This document shows, in pieces, positions 44,601-53,298 of a DNA stretch of 64,000 bases. The position numbers and the translations under genes are program-made. Numbering within the stretch: position 1 is the first letter of the stretch; the number at the start of each line of letters is the position of its first letter. The DNA is taken from positions 22,096,791 to 22,160,790 of the forward strand of contig CM057162.1 of the NCBI GenBank assembly GCA_029962745.1, read 5' to 3'. A model generated the notes under the pieces. It was not told the DNA's origin, made no database searches, and saw only the letters and a program-made list of their open reading frames with translations. This DNA comes from Echinometra lucunter. Taxonomy: Eukaryota > Echinodermata > Echinoidea > Camarodonta > Echinometridae.

Positions 44601-47425
44601 TGGAGGTGACTAAGGGACTTACTTGTGGTGAGTGACAATGTCTCTGTGTTTAATGAAGTAATTTGTGCGTGTTGTGGTAATATAATGTGCTGACTTGTGA
44701 TAGTGAAAATATTCGAATGACGGCACAGGTCGAATGACGGGCGTTCTACTCTATATATATTTGCATGAAGTCAAATCCTAAATTCTAAAATCAGTTTCAA
44801 TATGCATGACCCTAAGAGCAGTGGCCTAGTTTTGTAAGCCGAATCTTCTTTGTTGTGAAATCAATTCCTGCTTATCAACTCAAACATAGTTTCCCAATTT
44901 TTGAGGTAAAAGACCAACATATCTACATAACAATGGAAATCTAGCTTGATATAGGTCTACAATCATTTCATTTTACATCTATGCAATACTTTGTGTCTTT
45001 GTGCTTGTATTACAAATTCAGCTGGAAATTCAGCTTTTCCTTCAAAATGCTACCAAAATTGCAACATTTCAAGCCAAAATAAACTCTTCCAAACACTGAC
45101 CTTTATATCAGCATATACACTACCCTAAATTATGCTGCATGCAAAAACCAAATCAACTTGCCACACTTTGACACCAAGTTTTGCACTCATATTTCAGCAA
45201 TGACTTAAGTACACATACTTATACTTCAGAAAACGAATAAAGAATATTTCATGATCTAAACTCACTCTTTGGGCGGCGTAATAACTTGACGGAAAGTACT
45301 AACTTTTGGGACATTCTGTCCCACTGGAAGACAGTAACTCTGACATTCTTTAGAGCAATATGGCTGCTGCAACTCATGGTATGGTGTCTTCTGAATTTTA
45401 AATTAGCTTGGAAAGAAAAATCTAAAATCAAATTACAGAAACTTCTGTTTCAATGAAACAATCATCATTACTATGATTATCATTATTATTAGTATCATTA
45501 CCATCATTATCAATATGATTATGATTATGATTACTATCATTATTGTTATTATTATTCTGAACAGTTGATGTTTATTTAAGATAAATGGGTGATTTATAAA
45601 GGCCTTTAGAATGCTTACCAATATTAGTTGGATAGCCCACTTCATGAACAGCAGGATCTAAGTTGATGATGTATGGAGGTTGCTGGTTGGCGTACAAGTG
45701 AGCAGTTAGGCGCTGTCATGAGAAACAAGAACTACAGTAATGTGTGAGAAAAAAAAATCATATCAGAAGGACATGATAATACAAATGTCCTAACTCTTTA
45801 GGGATCCTCACAATTAACTTTTTCCTGCATAGTTTTCTAATGTGCAAAAGTACATTTATCTTCAATTTTCCCTCTATTTTCTTTCTTATTTTCCATAAGT
45901 ATTGTTTTGTTCACTATCTGCCCTGGAAGGAAAGGGGAAATAGATCAAAGTTTAAACCTTGATTTAACTAACAGAATTTGTAATGCTATCTTTTTTTATC
46001 ATTTATGTATCATATTTTGATTTGCCACTCAAACATGTTACACACAGTTTGGGGTACGATCTCCTCCAAAGTTTATGCAGGAGTTGCCACAATGGTTACT
46101 GTTGTCAAGTTAATTCTCCACAAGCACATAAGAAATAAAAAATGGGAGGAAAAATAAGGGCAAACCCAGAGAACAGGAGACCAGACGTGTGTGCGTGCAA
46201 TTTATACAGAGCAGTGCAGAGACATCCGAATCTTGATGTACGGGATGAATTTCAAATATGTTTTTGTCTGGTGGATGTGTTCTGACATACCACATGGTCC
46301 TCTCAGCTCTCATATTTACAGTTACTTGATTAAAATAATCTTGATCCTGGCAAGAAATGTTATATTAAACTCACAAATGTTGCATAGCTAAATCTTGTGA
46401 TTGTCCCTGCTGCTACTTCTGCTGAGCTACATTTACGTGCACACAAATGAATACAGCATGTGCGTCTGGTCCCCTATCCTCCATGTTTGCCAAATAGGTT
46501 CATCTTTTTATGAGAGAGTGCAGTGAATGGCCAATTTTAATCCAGTCAGATTCATCAAGCAAAAGTAAAACTCAAACAAAAAGTTTTAAGAAAAATAAAT
46601 ATTTATATTGACTATTTTGTTTGGTTTTTTTTTGGTTTTTTTTGTTTTTTTTCTAGCACCCAGAAATAACATAACCCTACCGCACTCTGCCGCGAAGCCC
46701 TTACGCTCATCTATTGACAGCGCCGCAAACTGTAAGTTTGGTTCGCTGAACCATGAATATATGTCTAAAAAGAAAGATTTGTGCTTGTATGGTCTCACCA
46801 ACTCTTTGGCCAACCAGCAAACCCTCTGAAATCCTCTTCTGAAAATGTTTCCCTATGAAAATAATCCATGTTGTAGCATCCATTTTGAACAAACCGCACT
46901 CTAAAATGTGAATATTCATATTGCTCTGCGCATGCACACACGAATGGATGCTACAAGTACACACGGATTATTTTCATAGGGGGTCGTCATAGGACAAGAA
47001 AATCATGTCTTTTTCTTCCAAAACATTTTCAGAAGAGGATTTCAGAGGGTTTGCTGGTTGGCCAAAGAGTCGGTGAGACCATATAAGCACAATTTTTTTT
47101 TTTTTTAGACATATATTCATAAAAATAAGCGAACCAAACTGACAGTATGCGGCGATGTCAATATTAGATGAGCGTAGGGCTAGGCCTAACACAGCCAACA
47201 CAATTTGTAATATATGGGGCAACAGATCAACCTAAACTCAAGATTTACCTGGACAAAAGTTGTTTTTCCCGAGCCTGCCATTCCTAGCACGATAAGGCAT
47301 GGTGGTTTTCTGTCAGTGTTATGTAATCCTGTGGAACAAGCACCAAGCTGACCCTCGCTTTCCAAGTTTTCACTGCCCTTCCCCTCTTCCACACGCGGTT
47401 CAGAGCTGTCCATGGAAGTCGCCAT
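32555..47425 (-). CDS. GPN1: GPN-loop GTPase 1, complete, 11 exons
   Basis: Exons in transcript order: 47425-47249, 45712-45619, 42586-42442, 41690-41612, 39336-39242, 38435-38243, 37332-37250, 36181-36142, 35516-35414, 34557-34474, 32667-32555. They sum to 1206 nt, giving 401 residues plus TGA, with all phases consistent and GT-AG introns. The GTPase motifs are in order: P-loop GMAGSGKTT (residue about 48), the hallmark GPN triad (GLGPNGGIM), DTPGQIE (G3) and VVMNKIDI (G4). An acidic C-terminal tail ([14 protein letters not shown]) and a FQRFL motif follow, as in animal GPN1. Known role: GPN1 pairs with GPN3 and is needed for assembly and nuclear import of RNA polymerase II. It is slightly longer than the human protein, mainly at the N-terminus. 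Start: ATG 47425-47423 is the first in this exon frame. Confidence 0.95.
32705..33093. mobile_element. Pogo-like MITE, interrupted by another MITE
   Basis: The left end is TACAGTGGAAACTCGGTATA and the right end is GGAGTTTCCACTAT. Its body (TCTCGTTATATCAGGG) is related to 36996-37166. A second element (32857-33061) sits inside it. It lies just 3' of the acceptor of the last GPN1 exon, in the preceding intron. Confidence 0.75.
32857..33061. mobile_element. Nested hairpin MITE (205 bp)
   Basis: Nearly the whole element folds on itself: GGGGCCCGTTGCATAAAACT at the left, and the right end (reverse complement) GGGGCCCATTGCATAAAACT. Both arms run on through TACTATAATAGTAACTTTGC to GAGTTACT/AGTAACTC and TTGATTGGCTGTTGAG-type inner arms. 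Confidence 0.9.
33225..33795. mobile_element. Second pogo-like MITE, interrupted at 33354-33748
   Basis: The flanks (AAGTGGAAACTCATGAGGAC and TCTTTATATCAGGGTAAAA to the left, GGAGCTCTTTATAACAGGTA to the right) belong to the same family as 32705-33093. The ends are diverged. Confidence 0.6.
33354..33748. mobile_element. Nested MITE with 6-bp target-site duplication
   Basis: Terminal inverted repeats CAGAGCTGCCAA / TTGGCAGCTCTG. An exact GTTATA flanks both sides (33348-33353 and 33749-33754). The interior is AT-rich and non-coding. It was inserted into a pogo-like MITE. Confidence 0.9.
34072..34215 (+). pseudogene. LINE ORF2 C-terminal relic
   Basis: Reads [40 protein letters not shown] and KTDLFIT, then TAA. 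This is the usual C-terminal end of CR1/L2/jockey-type polyproteins (G.RAF....P.LWN.LP...R....L..FK..LKT.LF). It is followed by a tail with AGCTCTATATAAATTCC and ATTATCATTATT, antisense to GPN1 in its last intron. Confidence 0.75.
34474..34557 (-). CDS. GPN1: GPN1 exon 10: acidic tail
   Basis: Encodes [20 protein letters not shown] and VTLDSDDD, with acceptor TTCTCAG and donor G|GTAAGA. A 171-bp tandem duplication starts inside this exon and copies its acceptor upstream. Confidence 0.9.
34626..34712 (-). mobile_element. Short dispersed repeat (about 90 bp), TTAA-associated
   Basis: Its reverse complement (GTTGAATACTGAGCCTCAGA, GGTCTGTGGAAAATG) is related to plus-strand copies at about 37440-37520, 41734-41825 and 41935-42025. 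The 41734 copy is flanked by TTAA and has short inverted ends (CCGGTTGA / TCAACAGG), which suggests a small piggyBac-like MITE. Confidence 0.65.
34702..34728 (-). pseudogene. Duplicated acceptor and 5' end of GPN1 exon 10
   Basis: The minus strand reads GTCAG|ATGCAGATGCCAAG, an intact acceptor before a diverged copy of the exon 10 start. Use of it would give [11 protein letters not shown] and then a stop. Confidence 0.7.
34997..35016. repeat. Poly-C tract
   Basis: About 20 uninterrupted C residues in GPN1 intron 9. Similar runs occur through the window. Confidence 0.95.
35414..35516 (-). CDS. GPN1: GPN1 exon 9
   Basis: Encodes [20 protein letters not shown] and [15 protein letters not shown]. 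It is a basic, probably helical linker after the GTPase domain. The donor is AAG|GTAATT. Confidence 0.9.
36142..36181 (-). CDS. GPN1: GPN1 exon 8 (40 nt microexon-like)
   Basis: Encodes [14 protein letters not shown] between acceptor TTCACAG and donor AAG|GTATGT. It is short but in phase with both neighbours and similar to the EYRPEYERL stretch of animal GPN1. Confidence 0.9.
36996..37166. mobile_element. Pogo/Tigger-like MITE with TA duplication
   Basis: Ends CAGTGGAACCTCGTTATA and (reverse complement of right) CAGGCGAACCTCGTTATA, flanked by TA at 36994-36995 and 37167-37168. It is 171 bp, non-coding, in GPN1 intron 7. Confidence 0.9.
37250..37332 (-). CDS. GPN1: GPN1 exon 7: end of GTPase fold
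   Basis: Encodes [20 protein letters not shown] and EAVEEYE; the GVSAVTGQG stretch is the G5-like motif. The donor is AC|GTAAGT. Confidence 0.95.
37440..37520 (+). mobile_element. Short dispersed repeat copy
   Basis: GGGCTGGGGTCTATGGAAAA and CTCAACGGGTCAA match the family also seen at 34626 and 41734. Confidence 0.6.
37960..38200 (+). mobile_element. SINE body without tRNA head
   Basis: Starts with TTGGCAAGACATTAATCTAC, which matches 58192 onward, then CCCAGGTGAGGTGAATGGGTACC, GCCGGGCTAAAGCCAGGGTA and a tail GAGCTATATAAGAATGGAAT plus ATT repeats. It is 5'-truncated, in GPN1 intron 6. Confidence 0.75.
38243..38435 (-). CDS. GPN1: GPN1 exon 6: G4 motif
   Basis: Encodes [40 protein letters not shown] and [24 protein letters not shown] is the guanine-specificity motif. 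It ends in phase 0 (CTAAGG|GTAAGA). Confidence 0.95.
39242..39336 (-). CDS. GPN1: GPN1 exon 5
   Basis: The acceptor is ATATCCAG and the donor is CAG|GTAAGC. Encodes [20 protein letters not shown] and [11 protein letters not shown]. The MDT and TFMSNMLYA stretches are typical of GPN GTPases. Confidence 0.95.
39741..41524. mobile_element. ACTCG-rich element with terminal inverted repeats (1.78 kb)
   Basis: The left end AAGGTTCCCACTTAGCCAAG matches the reverse complement of the right end AAGGTTCCCACTTGGCCGAG. Dozens of ACTCG/CGAGT words lie within about 500 bp of each end. A 403-bp TTAA-flanked MITE (40932-41334) sits inside it, so the original is about 1.38 kb. No ORF is seen and no clear target-site duplication. 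It lies in GPN1 intron 4. Confidence 0.85.
40932..41334. mobile_element. PiggyBac-like MITE nested in the ACTCG element
   Basis: Flanked by TTAA at 40928-40931 and 41335-41338. The ends CCCATTCGTGACAG / CTGTCACGAATGGG are perfect 14-bp inverted repeats. The interior is non-coding. TTAA duplication is the mark of piggyBac-type transposition. Confidence 0.92.
41612..41690 (-). CDS. GPN1: GPN1 exon 4: switch II / G3
   Basis: Encodes [20 protein letters not shown] and [13 protein letters not shown] is the G3 motif. The donor is TTG|GTAAGG. Confidence 0.95.
41731..41825 (+). mobile_element. Small TTAA-flanked repeat
   Basis: TTAACCGGTTGAATGC at the left and TGCTCAACAGGTTAA at the right, with GGTCTATGGAAAATG inside. 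It is the clearest copy of the about 90-bp family. Confidence 0.65.
42442..42586 (-). CDS. GPN1: GPN1 exon 3: GPN loop
   Basis: The acceptor is TTTCCAG and the donor is AA|GTAAGT. Encodes [36 protein letters not shown] and onward. It contains the Gly-Pro-Asn triad that defines the family and inserts into the partner's active site. Confidence 0.95.
43036..43093 (-). pseudogene. Relic copy of GPN1 exon 2 and its flank
   Basis: Plus-strand GTTGGATAGCCTACTTCATGAA matches the exon 2 word GTTGGATAGCCCACTTCATGAA. The preceding AAGATAAATAGCTGATCTGT and GAAGGCCTTT match the exon 2 intron flank at 45579-45606. About 20 bp including the donor site are missing from the relic. It lies in the intron after exon 2, in the same orientation. 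Confidence 0.75.
43095..43175 (+). repeat. SINE/LINE 3' tail relic
   Basis: TAAAGCACTTTGATCAGTCT, then ATATAGCACTATGAAAGAAA and ATTATCATTATCAT look like the shared 3' tail of the SINEs in this window. Confidence 0.55.
43987..44752. mobile_element. TA-flanked MITE-like element (about 0.77 kb)
   Basis: The left end GAGTAAGGTACCCGAAATTC and the right end (reverse complement) GAGTAGAACGCCCGTCATTC share a following GACC and sit next to TA on both sides. The interior has a CG-rich block at about 44205-44410 unlike the surrounding AT-rich intron. No ORF matches a transposase. Confidence 0.65.
45619..45712 (-). CDS. GPN1: GPN1 exon 2
   Basis: Encodes [20 protein letters not shown] and [11 protein letters not shown]. 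The INLDPA stretch is invariant in the GPN family. The donor is G|GTAAGC. A decayed partial copy of the 3' part of this exon lies at 43036-43093. Confidence 0.95.
46695..47185. mobile_element. Large inverted-repeat (foldback) element in GPN1 intron 1
   Basis: Left arm words CTTACGCTCATCTATTGACA, TTTGGCCAACCAGCAAACCC and TCTGAAATCCTCTTCTGAAA recur as complements in 47025-47185. An inner pair CCCTATGAAAATAATCC / GGATTATTTTCATAGGG follows at 46851-46981. The right arm has about 33 extra bases. It folds into a stem of about 200 bp with almost no loop. Confidence 0.88.
47249..47425 (-). CDS. GPN1: GPN1 exon 1: start and P-loop
   Basis: 59 codons from ATG to TTFVQ, ending in phase 0 at donor CAG|GTAAAT. 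It contains a variable acidic leader of about 40 residues and then [19 protein letters not shown], the nucleotide-binding P-loop. Confidence 0.95.
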
Positions 47426-47429
47426 TTTG

Positions 47430-48150
47430 CTCTTTATATCTCAGTGCAGTGTACGTGTCAGCGCGCATATCACATGCCCTCGGTTTCTAATTATTTAATC
47501 GTCTCAGTTCCCAGGTGCTGCACGAGATCGAGAGAAGGAACGGGAGGGGGGGGGGAGGGAGGGGCTGAAGGGTGATCTGATTGATTGAATTCATCAATTG
47601 ATTTTTAATCATCAAGCTTCGAACATAGAACAGTCATAGAAAAACATATCAAAATTGAATGAGTTTGAGCAGGACTCCCCACGAAAGCTCAAAACCTTAT
47701 TTCCATTGGGTTTCTCAAAATATAAAATTATTCAATCACTTTACAGATTGAGAACTAAAAAAATCAAGATTGTATACAATTTCTAAAGCAATAAAAAATA
47801 TTTCCAACATTAGAGAATATGAATCCAACTGGCAAGGAAAAGAAAAGTGATCTGTATTTAGGCTATTTCAGTCAATGTCATTCGCTTCTCTTCTTTGACT
47901 GTCAAGTGACAGGTAGGCATATTCCCTTAATTTCCTCTTAATTAAAATGAGCGAAGTTTCAGTTTCTTTTATTACAAGGAAAGGAATTCCGATGTTTTAT
48001 ACAAATGTAATAAAACGAATTTCCACTACTACCTATGCTCTGTGCTAAGTTAAAGTTGTATCGGATATTTCTTGTATCGTATTATTATGCAACTCCGAGT
48101 AACAAGATTAAAGTTGAATCGAATATAATGATTTGTCTATGATGTTTATT
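47430..48150. other. Region upstream of GPN1
   Basis: It contains the presumed GPN1 promoter and 5' UTR (minus strand, just right of 47425), with a GC-richer stretch and a poly-G run near 47547-47565. No TATA box can be assigned. No gene is seen. Confidence 0.45.
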
Positions 48151-48250
48151 TATTGATTGATTGATTTATTTATTTATCTATTTATTTATTTATTTATCTC
48201 TTTATTCATTTATTCATTCATTCATTCATTCATTCATTCATTCATTCAAT
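48150..48250. repeat. (TTTA)n and (TTCA)n microsatellite
   Basis: Consecutive tetranucleotide runs: TTTA/TTTATC units, then TTCA units. Confidence 0.95.
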
Positions 48251-48450
48251 TTCCAGGCAAAGATGTTGACTTTCGTTACATACTGCTGGATCCTGACCCG
48301 GTCATGAAGTGCACGTTGATGTTATGTCAATCAGGTTCAATATCTGGAAAGTACAGATGGGCATTTTCTGAAAATGCCCTTGTCAAATTCAAGCTGGCTC
48401 ACAATAAAGCTATTTTGTTGGAAATGAGAAAAAATAAAAATTGAAACTGA
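48250..48450 (+). other. Unassigned sequence with a short open frame
   Basis: The frame after the microsatellite reads GKDVDFRYILLDPDPVMKCT and onward for about 65 codons to a stop. It is followed by A-rich GAAACTGAAACTAAAACTG. I do not recognise it; it may be a retroelement end. Confidence 0.25.
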
Positions 48451-48804
48451 AACTAAAACTGATGTGAGTTTTGTCCAGATTTACATTTCATTTAATTTCC
48501 CTTTTATTTGCCTTAAAAGTAATGATATTTATTACCACTTTTGGCATTTATTTTGAACACAATAAAAGCTTGTCACGAATTTTCGATTCCTCTTCTTTTG
48601 ATGTGGCCTATAAATCATACGATAATAATTGGTCCATGTTAACTAGTCGATTCAGTCAATTTCAATAATGATGGTCATGATGGTGGTCCCTGCTCATTAT
48701 GTATTCATAGAAAGACGCAGCGAATTTATGAGTGCAACACATCGTAATATTATTATTCGTACAGCGAATATCAAAATTTCCTTACTATAAAGAGTACGGT
48801 AGAG

Positions 48805-48866
48805 TTTTGTTTGTTTTTTTGTTTGTTTTGTTTTGTTTTGTTTTGTTTTGTTTTGTTTTGTTTGTT
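48805..48866. repeat. (TTTTG)n microsatellite
   Basis: Repeated TTTTG/TTTG units. Confidence 0.95.
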
Positions 48867-49348
48867 TGCTCACACAATATAAAAATTGCAAATGTGATAA
48901 TCTGTGCAATCAAGCTTTCTCATAAGCTTGATTTTGTTATCTTTCCGTCTTCTGCTTCATTCCCTCCTCCTTCTCCTTCTCCTCCTTCTCCTTCTCCTCC
49001 TTCTTCTTCTTCGGGAAGGAAGGTGGGGTCGTCCCCCACCCAACAAAAAGTGGAGGGGCAAAACGCATTTTCGCCCCCCCCCCCCAAAAAAAAGGGGGAA
49101 TGATAGAAAAAAGGAGAAAAGGGTGAGAAAACGTCGGAAGAGAAGTAGTAGTAGACAAGAAACAATGACAAAGAAACTTGACAAAGCGCGAGAAAGGGAA
49201 AACTATTCCCGGCTCTTGCCTCCCCCCCCTCCCCGCGCCCCCTATAGGGAGCGCGCTTCGTTTTGTTTTTTGTTTGTTTGTTTTTTTACATTTTTGTTTG
49301 ATATTTGTTCGATTTATTCAATGATTTGCAGAGTTATATCCTTCTAAT
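48867..49348. other. Low-complexity C/T-rich DNA
   Basis: Contains TTC/CTC runs (about 48960-49015) and poly-C next to poly-A (about 49073-49100). The many overlapping frames here are artefacts of the low complexity. Confidence 0.6.
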
Positions 49349-49545
49349 AGGGAAGGTACAAATTTGCACCATTATGGATGCAAAAATTTCTGCACCCTTT
49401 AAAAGGCATAATACACCTTTAAGGGTACAGGTGGGCATTTCTGCGTGCAAACAAGTACAAAGATGTGCATCTTGGCAATTTTTTCATGTCGGGTGCAAGA
49501 ATGCACCACCAAAAGCTGCTATTGTTGCATTTGGGGTTCAAAAAT
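49349..49545 (-). mobile_element. Decayed relative of the 55714-56014 MITE
   Basis: GCAAAAATTTCTGCACCC, then ACCTTTAAGGGTACAGGTGG and further TGCACC/GGTGCA words match the reverse complement of the interior of 55714-56014. The ends are lost. Confidence 0.6.
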
Positions 49546-50899
49546 GAACATTTTATTCTTCGTGTGGAGGGTTATGCAATCAGGAAATACTCCTACCAGT
49601 GACGCGAATTTATGCCATCTGTGCGTCCGGCGTGTTTCCATTTGAATGGCAGTGACCAAAAAAAAAGGGGGGAGGAAGAAAAACAGAAAAGAAGAGGTGA
49701 AGTGAAGGAAAGGCAGAAAGGTTAAAGAAGCAAAAAGAAGGTGATAGGACCCCCTTCCTTCCGCAGGGTGCCCTCAATTTGTGCTTTGTAAATTTGCATT
49801 TTATTTTCAGAGTAAACCCCCCCCCCCCCCTCCCCGGTTGATGCCAGTAGGGCCAATATCGTAATTACTTGATGCTATTAAAGCTAATGCTTCTGAGAAA
49901 GGTCATTTAGTTGATTTTTCATGTACTATGTCCATAAAATAAACTGATACCAACAATAGAACATGAAAACACATCAACATGATCAAGTTATCAGTAAACA
50001 TCTGCACACTACTGTTTATTAATGTTTTAATCAAGGACCCGATATTTTTAAAAAGACGTGTTATTTCAGGTACTAATATGCACATGCGAAGCCCAGGCAT
50101 AGTTACATCAGTTAAATTTATCATAGTATAACACAGTTAGCTTGAAGAATGAAAAAGGACAATGACCCATAATGCAATTAAGGTAATTGAAATGAATATG
50201 CATATTTTCCTCCATGAGAAAATATGTACAATATCATCCTGGATTTGTAGCAGGCAGGACCTGTTTTTCGGAGGAAAAGTATATCTTTTCTGCAATATTG
50301 CTTCAGGACAACCCCAAAAGATAGAATTCATTTAAGAGTTACCTTGTAAAAATCACATTGGTCTTGTCGATTGATAACAATCTTATTATCGCGAAATTTC
50401 TTTTATGTATATGTATTATCATTTCTCTTATCTATTTCTGATCTTAACAAACGAGTTTAATTTTTCATCTAATTTGAATTTTCACCTTCTTCAACAAGTT
50501 CGAAAGGATCTTAAATTTTTGTTGGCAGTCAGTCCAATTTTAGCGAATAATAGGCCCTATTTCATCTTTTTTTTCCGTGTGACATTTTCTTTTAATAAAA
50601 AGAGCTATATGATTACATCTCTTACAAAACATATTATTTTTCACTTTTCTATGCACTTTATATTGCGAAGGCATACATTGTTTTGTACGCATGTTAGATT
50701 CTACATTAATTTTCATGGTTGTGACAATTTTGCTGTATGAAAAATCTAAACAAGCTGTTTAAAGACTACAATGTCCAATAGTTTCTTCATTTTCCTCATA
50801 ATACACAAAAAACATTGCAAAAAGTTCTCCGTCTATGGTTACTGAGAAAACGACGACATACAAACAACTGACTGTTTAACTTATTCTGTATCATGATCA
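49546..50899. other. Non-coding sequence
   Basis: No gene is seen. It includes the presumed 3' UTR of the TM2 gene near 50500-50899 (minus strand) and a poly-C run at about 49818-49840. Confidence 0.5.
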
Positions 50900-51825
50900 T
50901 TATGCGATGGTAACTTCATAGTTCTCGTGCGAATCTATTGTCCACCCGACTGCACCTTCTAACGACTCCTCCACCAATGGTGTTTTGGTTCTGTCAGTCT
51001 GGTTATGCATCTCCTCCACAATATTATAACTATTTTGATTGGATGATGATGTTGGAGGAGACCACGCCCACCCTAGCAACCAAGATGGCTTACCGTTAGG
51101 CCTCAGAGGAAAGGCATAGACTTGAATGTTAGAATCCTCGTCAGTGATGGGATAATTGTATAATTTGCTATCCACAAAGATGTTCATGTTCCCTTTACTT
51201 TTTCTTTCTTTAATGAATCGATGATCCCAGAGCAGATCACCGTCTAATTTCTTATTGGCTTCTTCAACCAACGAGCGCATGCGGAACGCGTCGATTAGCC
51301 AACCAACACCAAGCAATCCACATGTGCACAAATAAACCACGCCCATTTTCCAGTTTCGTAGATAGAAGTGATGGAGTCCACACAGACCCAGCGGAAACCA
51401 TAGCATGTATGTATCATCCAAGTGATAAAGAGAAAATCTCAAATCTTTAAGTTCCGATTTATTTCTCCTGAAAATCAACGGTAATCGCATTAGATCAACC
51501 AAGACTCCTAAACCAGCAAATCCGCAAGTAAACATATAAACGAATCCATAAAAATAACGCTTCATGTAAAAGTGATGAAGTCCGAAAATGCCCAGCGGGA
51601 AGGCTAGTGAATACGCAGTGTCAAGGTGAAGAGTTTCCACTGTACGCGAAGAGACAGATTTTCCTAAACGGAGGTCTCGGATATCTTCGTTTGCTCTTCG
51701 TACAAGCATCGGAATACGGAAAAGGTCGAAGAGCCAACCGAAGCCTAAGAAACCGAGTGTTGCTGTGTAGAGCAGCTGAAAGATGTCGTTTTTACGGAAA
51801 GTTCCAAGGTACATGTGGTGGATTC
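50900..51825 (-). CDS. TM2-repeat protein exon 2
   Basis: The acceptor is TTTTGACAG. It contains the second half of unit 2 and units 3 and 4, then a polar tail ending SHENYEVTIA at TAA 50902-50900. The intron falls inside unit 2, between the FG and IHHMY parts. Confidence 0.88.
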
Positions 51826-52853
51826 CTGTCAAAAGATAAATAATAAGGAAAAAGTGGGGGCTGTAATCGTGAGATAGTAGTCCAGCAATCTGACTCTTTA
51901 AACTGCAATGTGGAAAATATCGCACATCAGTGCACAGAGTCTGGCAAAGCCGGTTTATTTATCTTTCGAATATTGTTCACTTCCAGTCTTCTAGGGTTTT
52001 AGTGGAATTTATGTTGACTGTTTCATGTTTATACATAAAGCAACATTCTAATAATTCGAAATTGAATGCTTTAATGAATTCAAGGTAGACCTACTTTAGA
52101 CCAGCGTAGACAGAAAAAAAGAAATGAGTACGTCCATTCGATCTGATTATCAAACAAGACAAAGAAACAGGAAGAGGCTGAAAAGGAAATTAGAGAAGCA
52201 GAGGAAGGGAAGGGGTAGGAGGAGGAGGAGGAGGAGGAGGAGGAGGAGGAGGAGGAAGAAGAAGAAGAAGAAGAAGAAGAAGAAGAAGAAGAAGAAGAAG
52301 AGGAAAAAGAAGAAGAAAAGAAGAAAATGAAGAAGATGATGAGATTTTATTTTCTAGTGCAAATCTTACCAAAGAGTCCCCATGGTGGTATGCAGTAAAG
52401 GTATGCATTCATTATCGACCTCTCTTCAAGTTCTCCATACGGCACAGCGTAGAGTGCGTGTCCGTTCTCAGCCTCCTCGCGACGTATCTTACGCACGGCT
52501 TCTACAAGAGATGGTAAGCGAAACCAGTCTACCATCCAACCAATCCCGAAGAAGCCCAATGTCGCTGTGTATAACAAGCCTTGAGTGCGCATGCCCAGAT
52601 AGTAGTAATGCGCGCCAAGGTATCCCAGCGTAATGCAGAGCATGTAAGTCCGAGCGAGAGAAATTCTATTGGCGATCGTCGGCTGGATATACGAATCGTT
52701 GTCATTGTCTTCTTCGATGTCGGCATCATAATCATCTTTGGTATCCGTCCCGTGTTGATTTGACCTATTCATGTTTGGTCCTGTAAGTGCCTCTAATTCA
52801 CTGTCCAATGTTGCTGATGATCGTCGGTAGTTTGGTCTGTCTGGAAGTGTCAT
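50900..52853 (-). CDS. Multi-TM2-domain membrane protein, two exons
   Basis: Exon 1 is 52853-52370 and exon 2 is 51825-50900; the split Gly codon joins in phase to give 469 residues. There are four TM2-type units, each with the core Gly-hh-G-hHHfYhg....g..yh.T.G..G.g.l.D..R.p.lv: (1) LGYLGAHYYYLGMRTQGLLY; (2) GIHHMYLGTFRKND followed by LLYTATLGFLGFGWLFDLFR; (3) FPLGIFGLHHFYMKRYFYGF; (4) FPLGLCGLHHFYLRNWKMGV. The N-terminus (about 65 residues) is acidic and polar; the last 110 or so are polar. TM2 proteins normally have one such unit. It is probably an integral membrane protein with about eight helices; its function is unknown. DNAJC22-like proteins also have several TM2-like units, but no J domain is visible here. 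Confidence 0.88.
52195..52330. repeat. (AGG)n/(AGA)n purine tract in TM2 intron
   Basis: About 135 bp of almost pure purine on the plus strand (pyrimidine on the coding strand), about 40 bp from the exon 1 donor. It creates long artefactual Lys/Arg and Leu/Pro frames. Confidence 0.95.
52370..52853 (-). CDS. TM2-repeat protein exon 1
   Basis: ATG 52853-52851, followed by an acidic leader (DTKDDYDADIEEDNDNDSYI), TM2 unit 1 and the first half of unit 2 (LYCIPPWGLFG). The donor is TTTG|GTAAGA. A TTACAG just upstream of the ATG (about 52895) may be the acceptor of a 5' UTR intron. Confidence 0.85.
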
Positions 52854-53298
52854 TATAGTGATTTAACATAAAGCAACCTCCATACCTGTAAGGAAACATA
52901 TAGAGCATTGTAATTTTTTTTGCTTAACTTTATACTATGGAGCACAGGCAGTTAAATAAAATGAAAGCCATGCACACCTTTTGAATCATGAGAATGATGT
53001 GAGATAGCGGCATCTGGTACAAAAATGACATGCACTGTATACCAGTCTGCTGTATACAGATCAGCATCGATTCGTTAAAGGATCAGACGGGGTGGCATAG
53101 GCAGATACCTAGGAACCTATCTCTCCTTTAAAAAATTGTAAGATTCCATGAGTGCCTGCCCCCCCCCCTCCCCCTCTGATCCCCCTGATGATGAATTGAA
53201 TTTTCTCGAGTGACTCTTGTTAGCATGCCCATCATGTACACCAGAAACTGAACCCATTACCTATCATCTGGAACTATATAAGGTGGATTCTACATTAA

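Noticed and set aside
46586..47222. Short frames on both strands in GPN1 intron 1
   Set aside because: They mirror each other because of the large inverted repeat and show no conserved domain.
48867..49350. Several overlapping frames of 75-147 codons on both strands
   Set aside because: All derive from TTC/CTC and poly-C low-complexity DNA.
50900..51925. Single-exon 341-codon TM2 protein starting at 51925
   Set aside because: The start falls in intron sequence. A good acceptor at 51826 joins in phase to the 52370 exon and completes the split TM2 unit.
52124..52408. Lys/Arg-rich and Leu/Pro-rich frames
   Set aside because: These are artefacts of the AGG/AGA tract in the TM2 gene intron.
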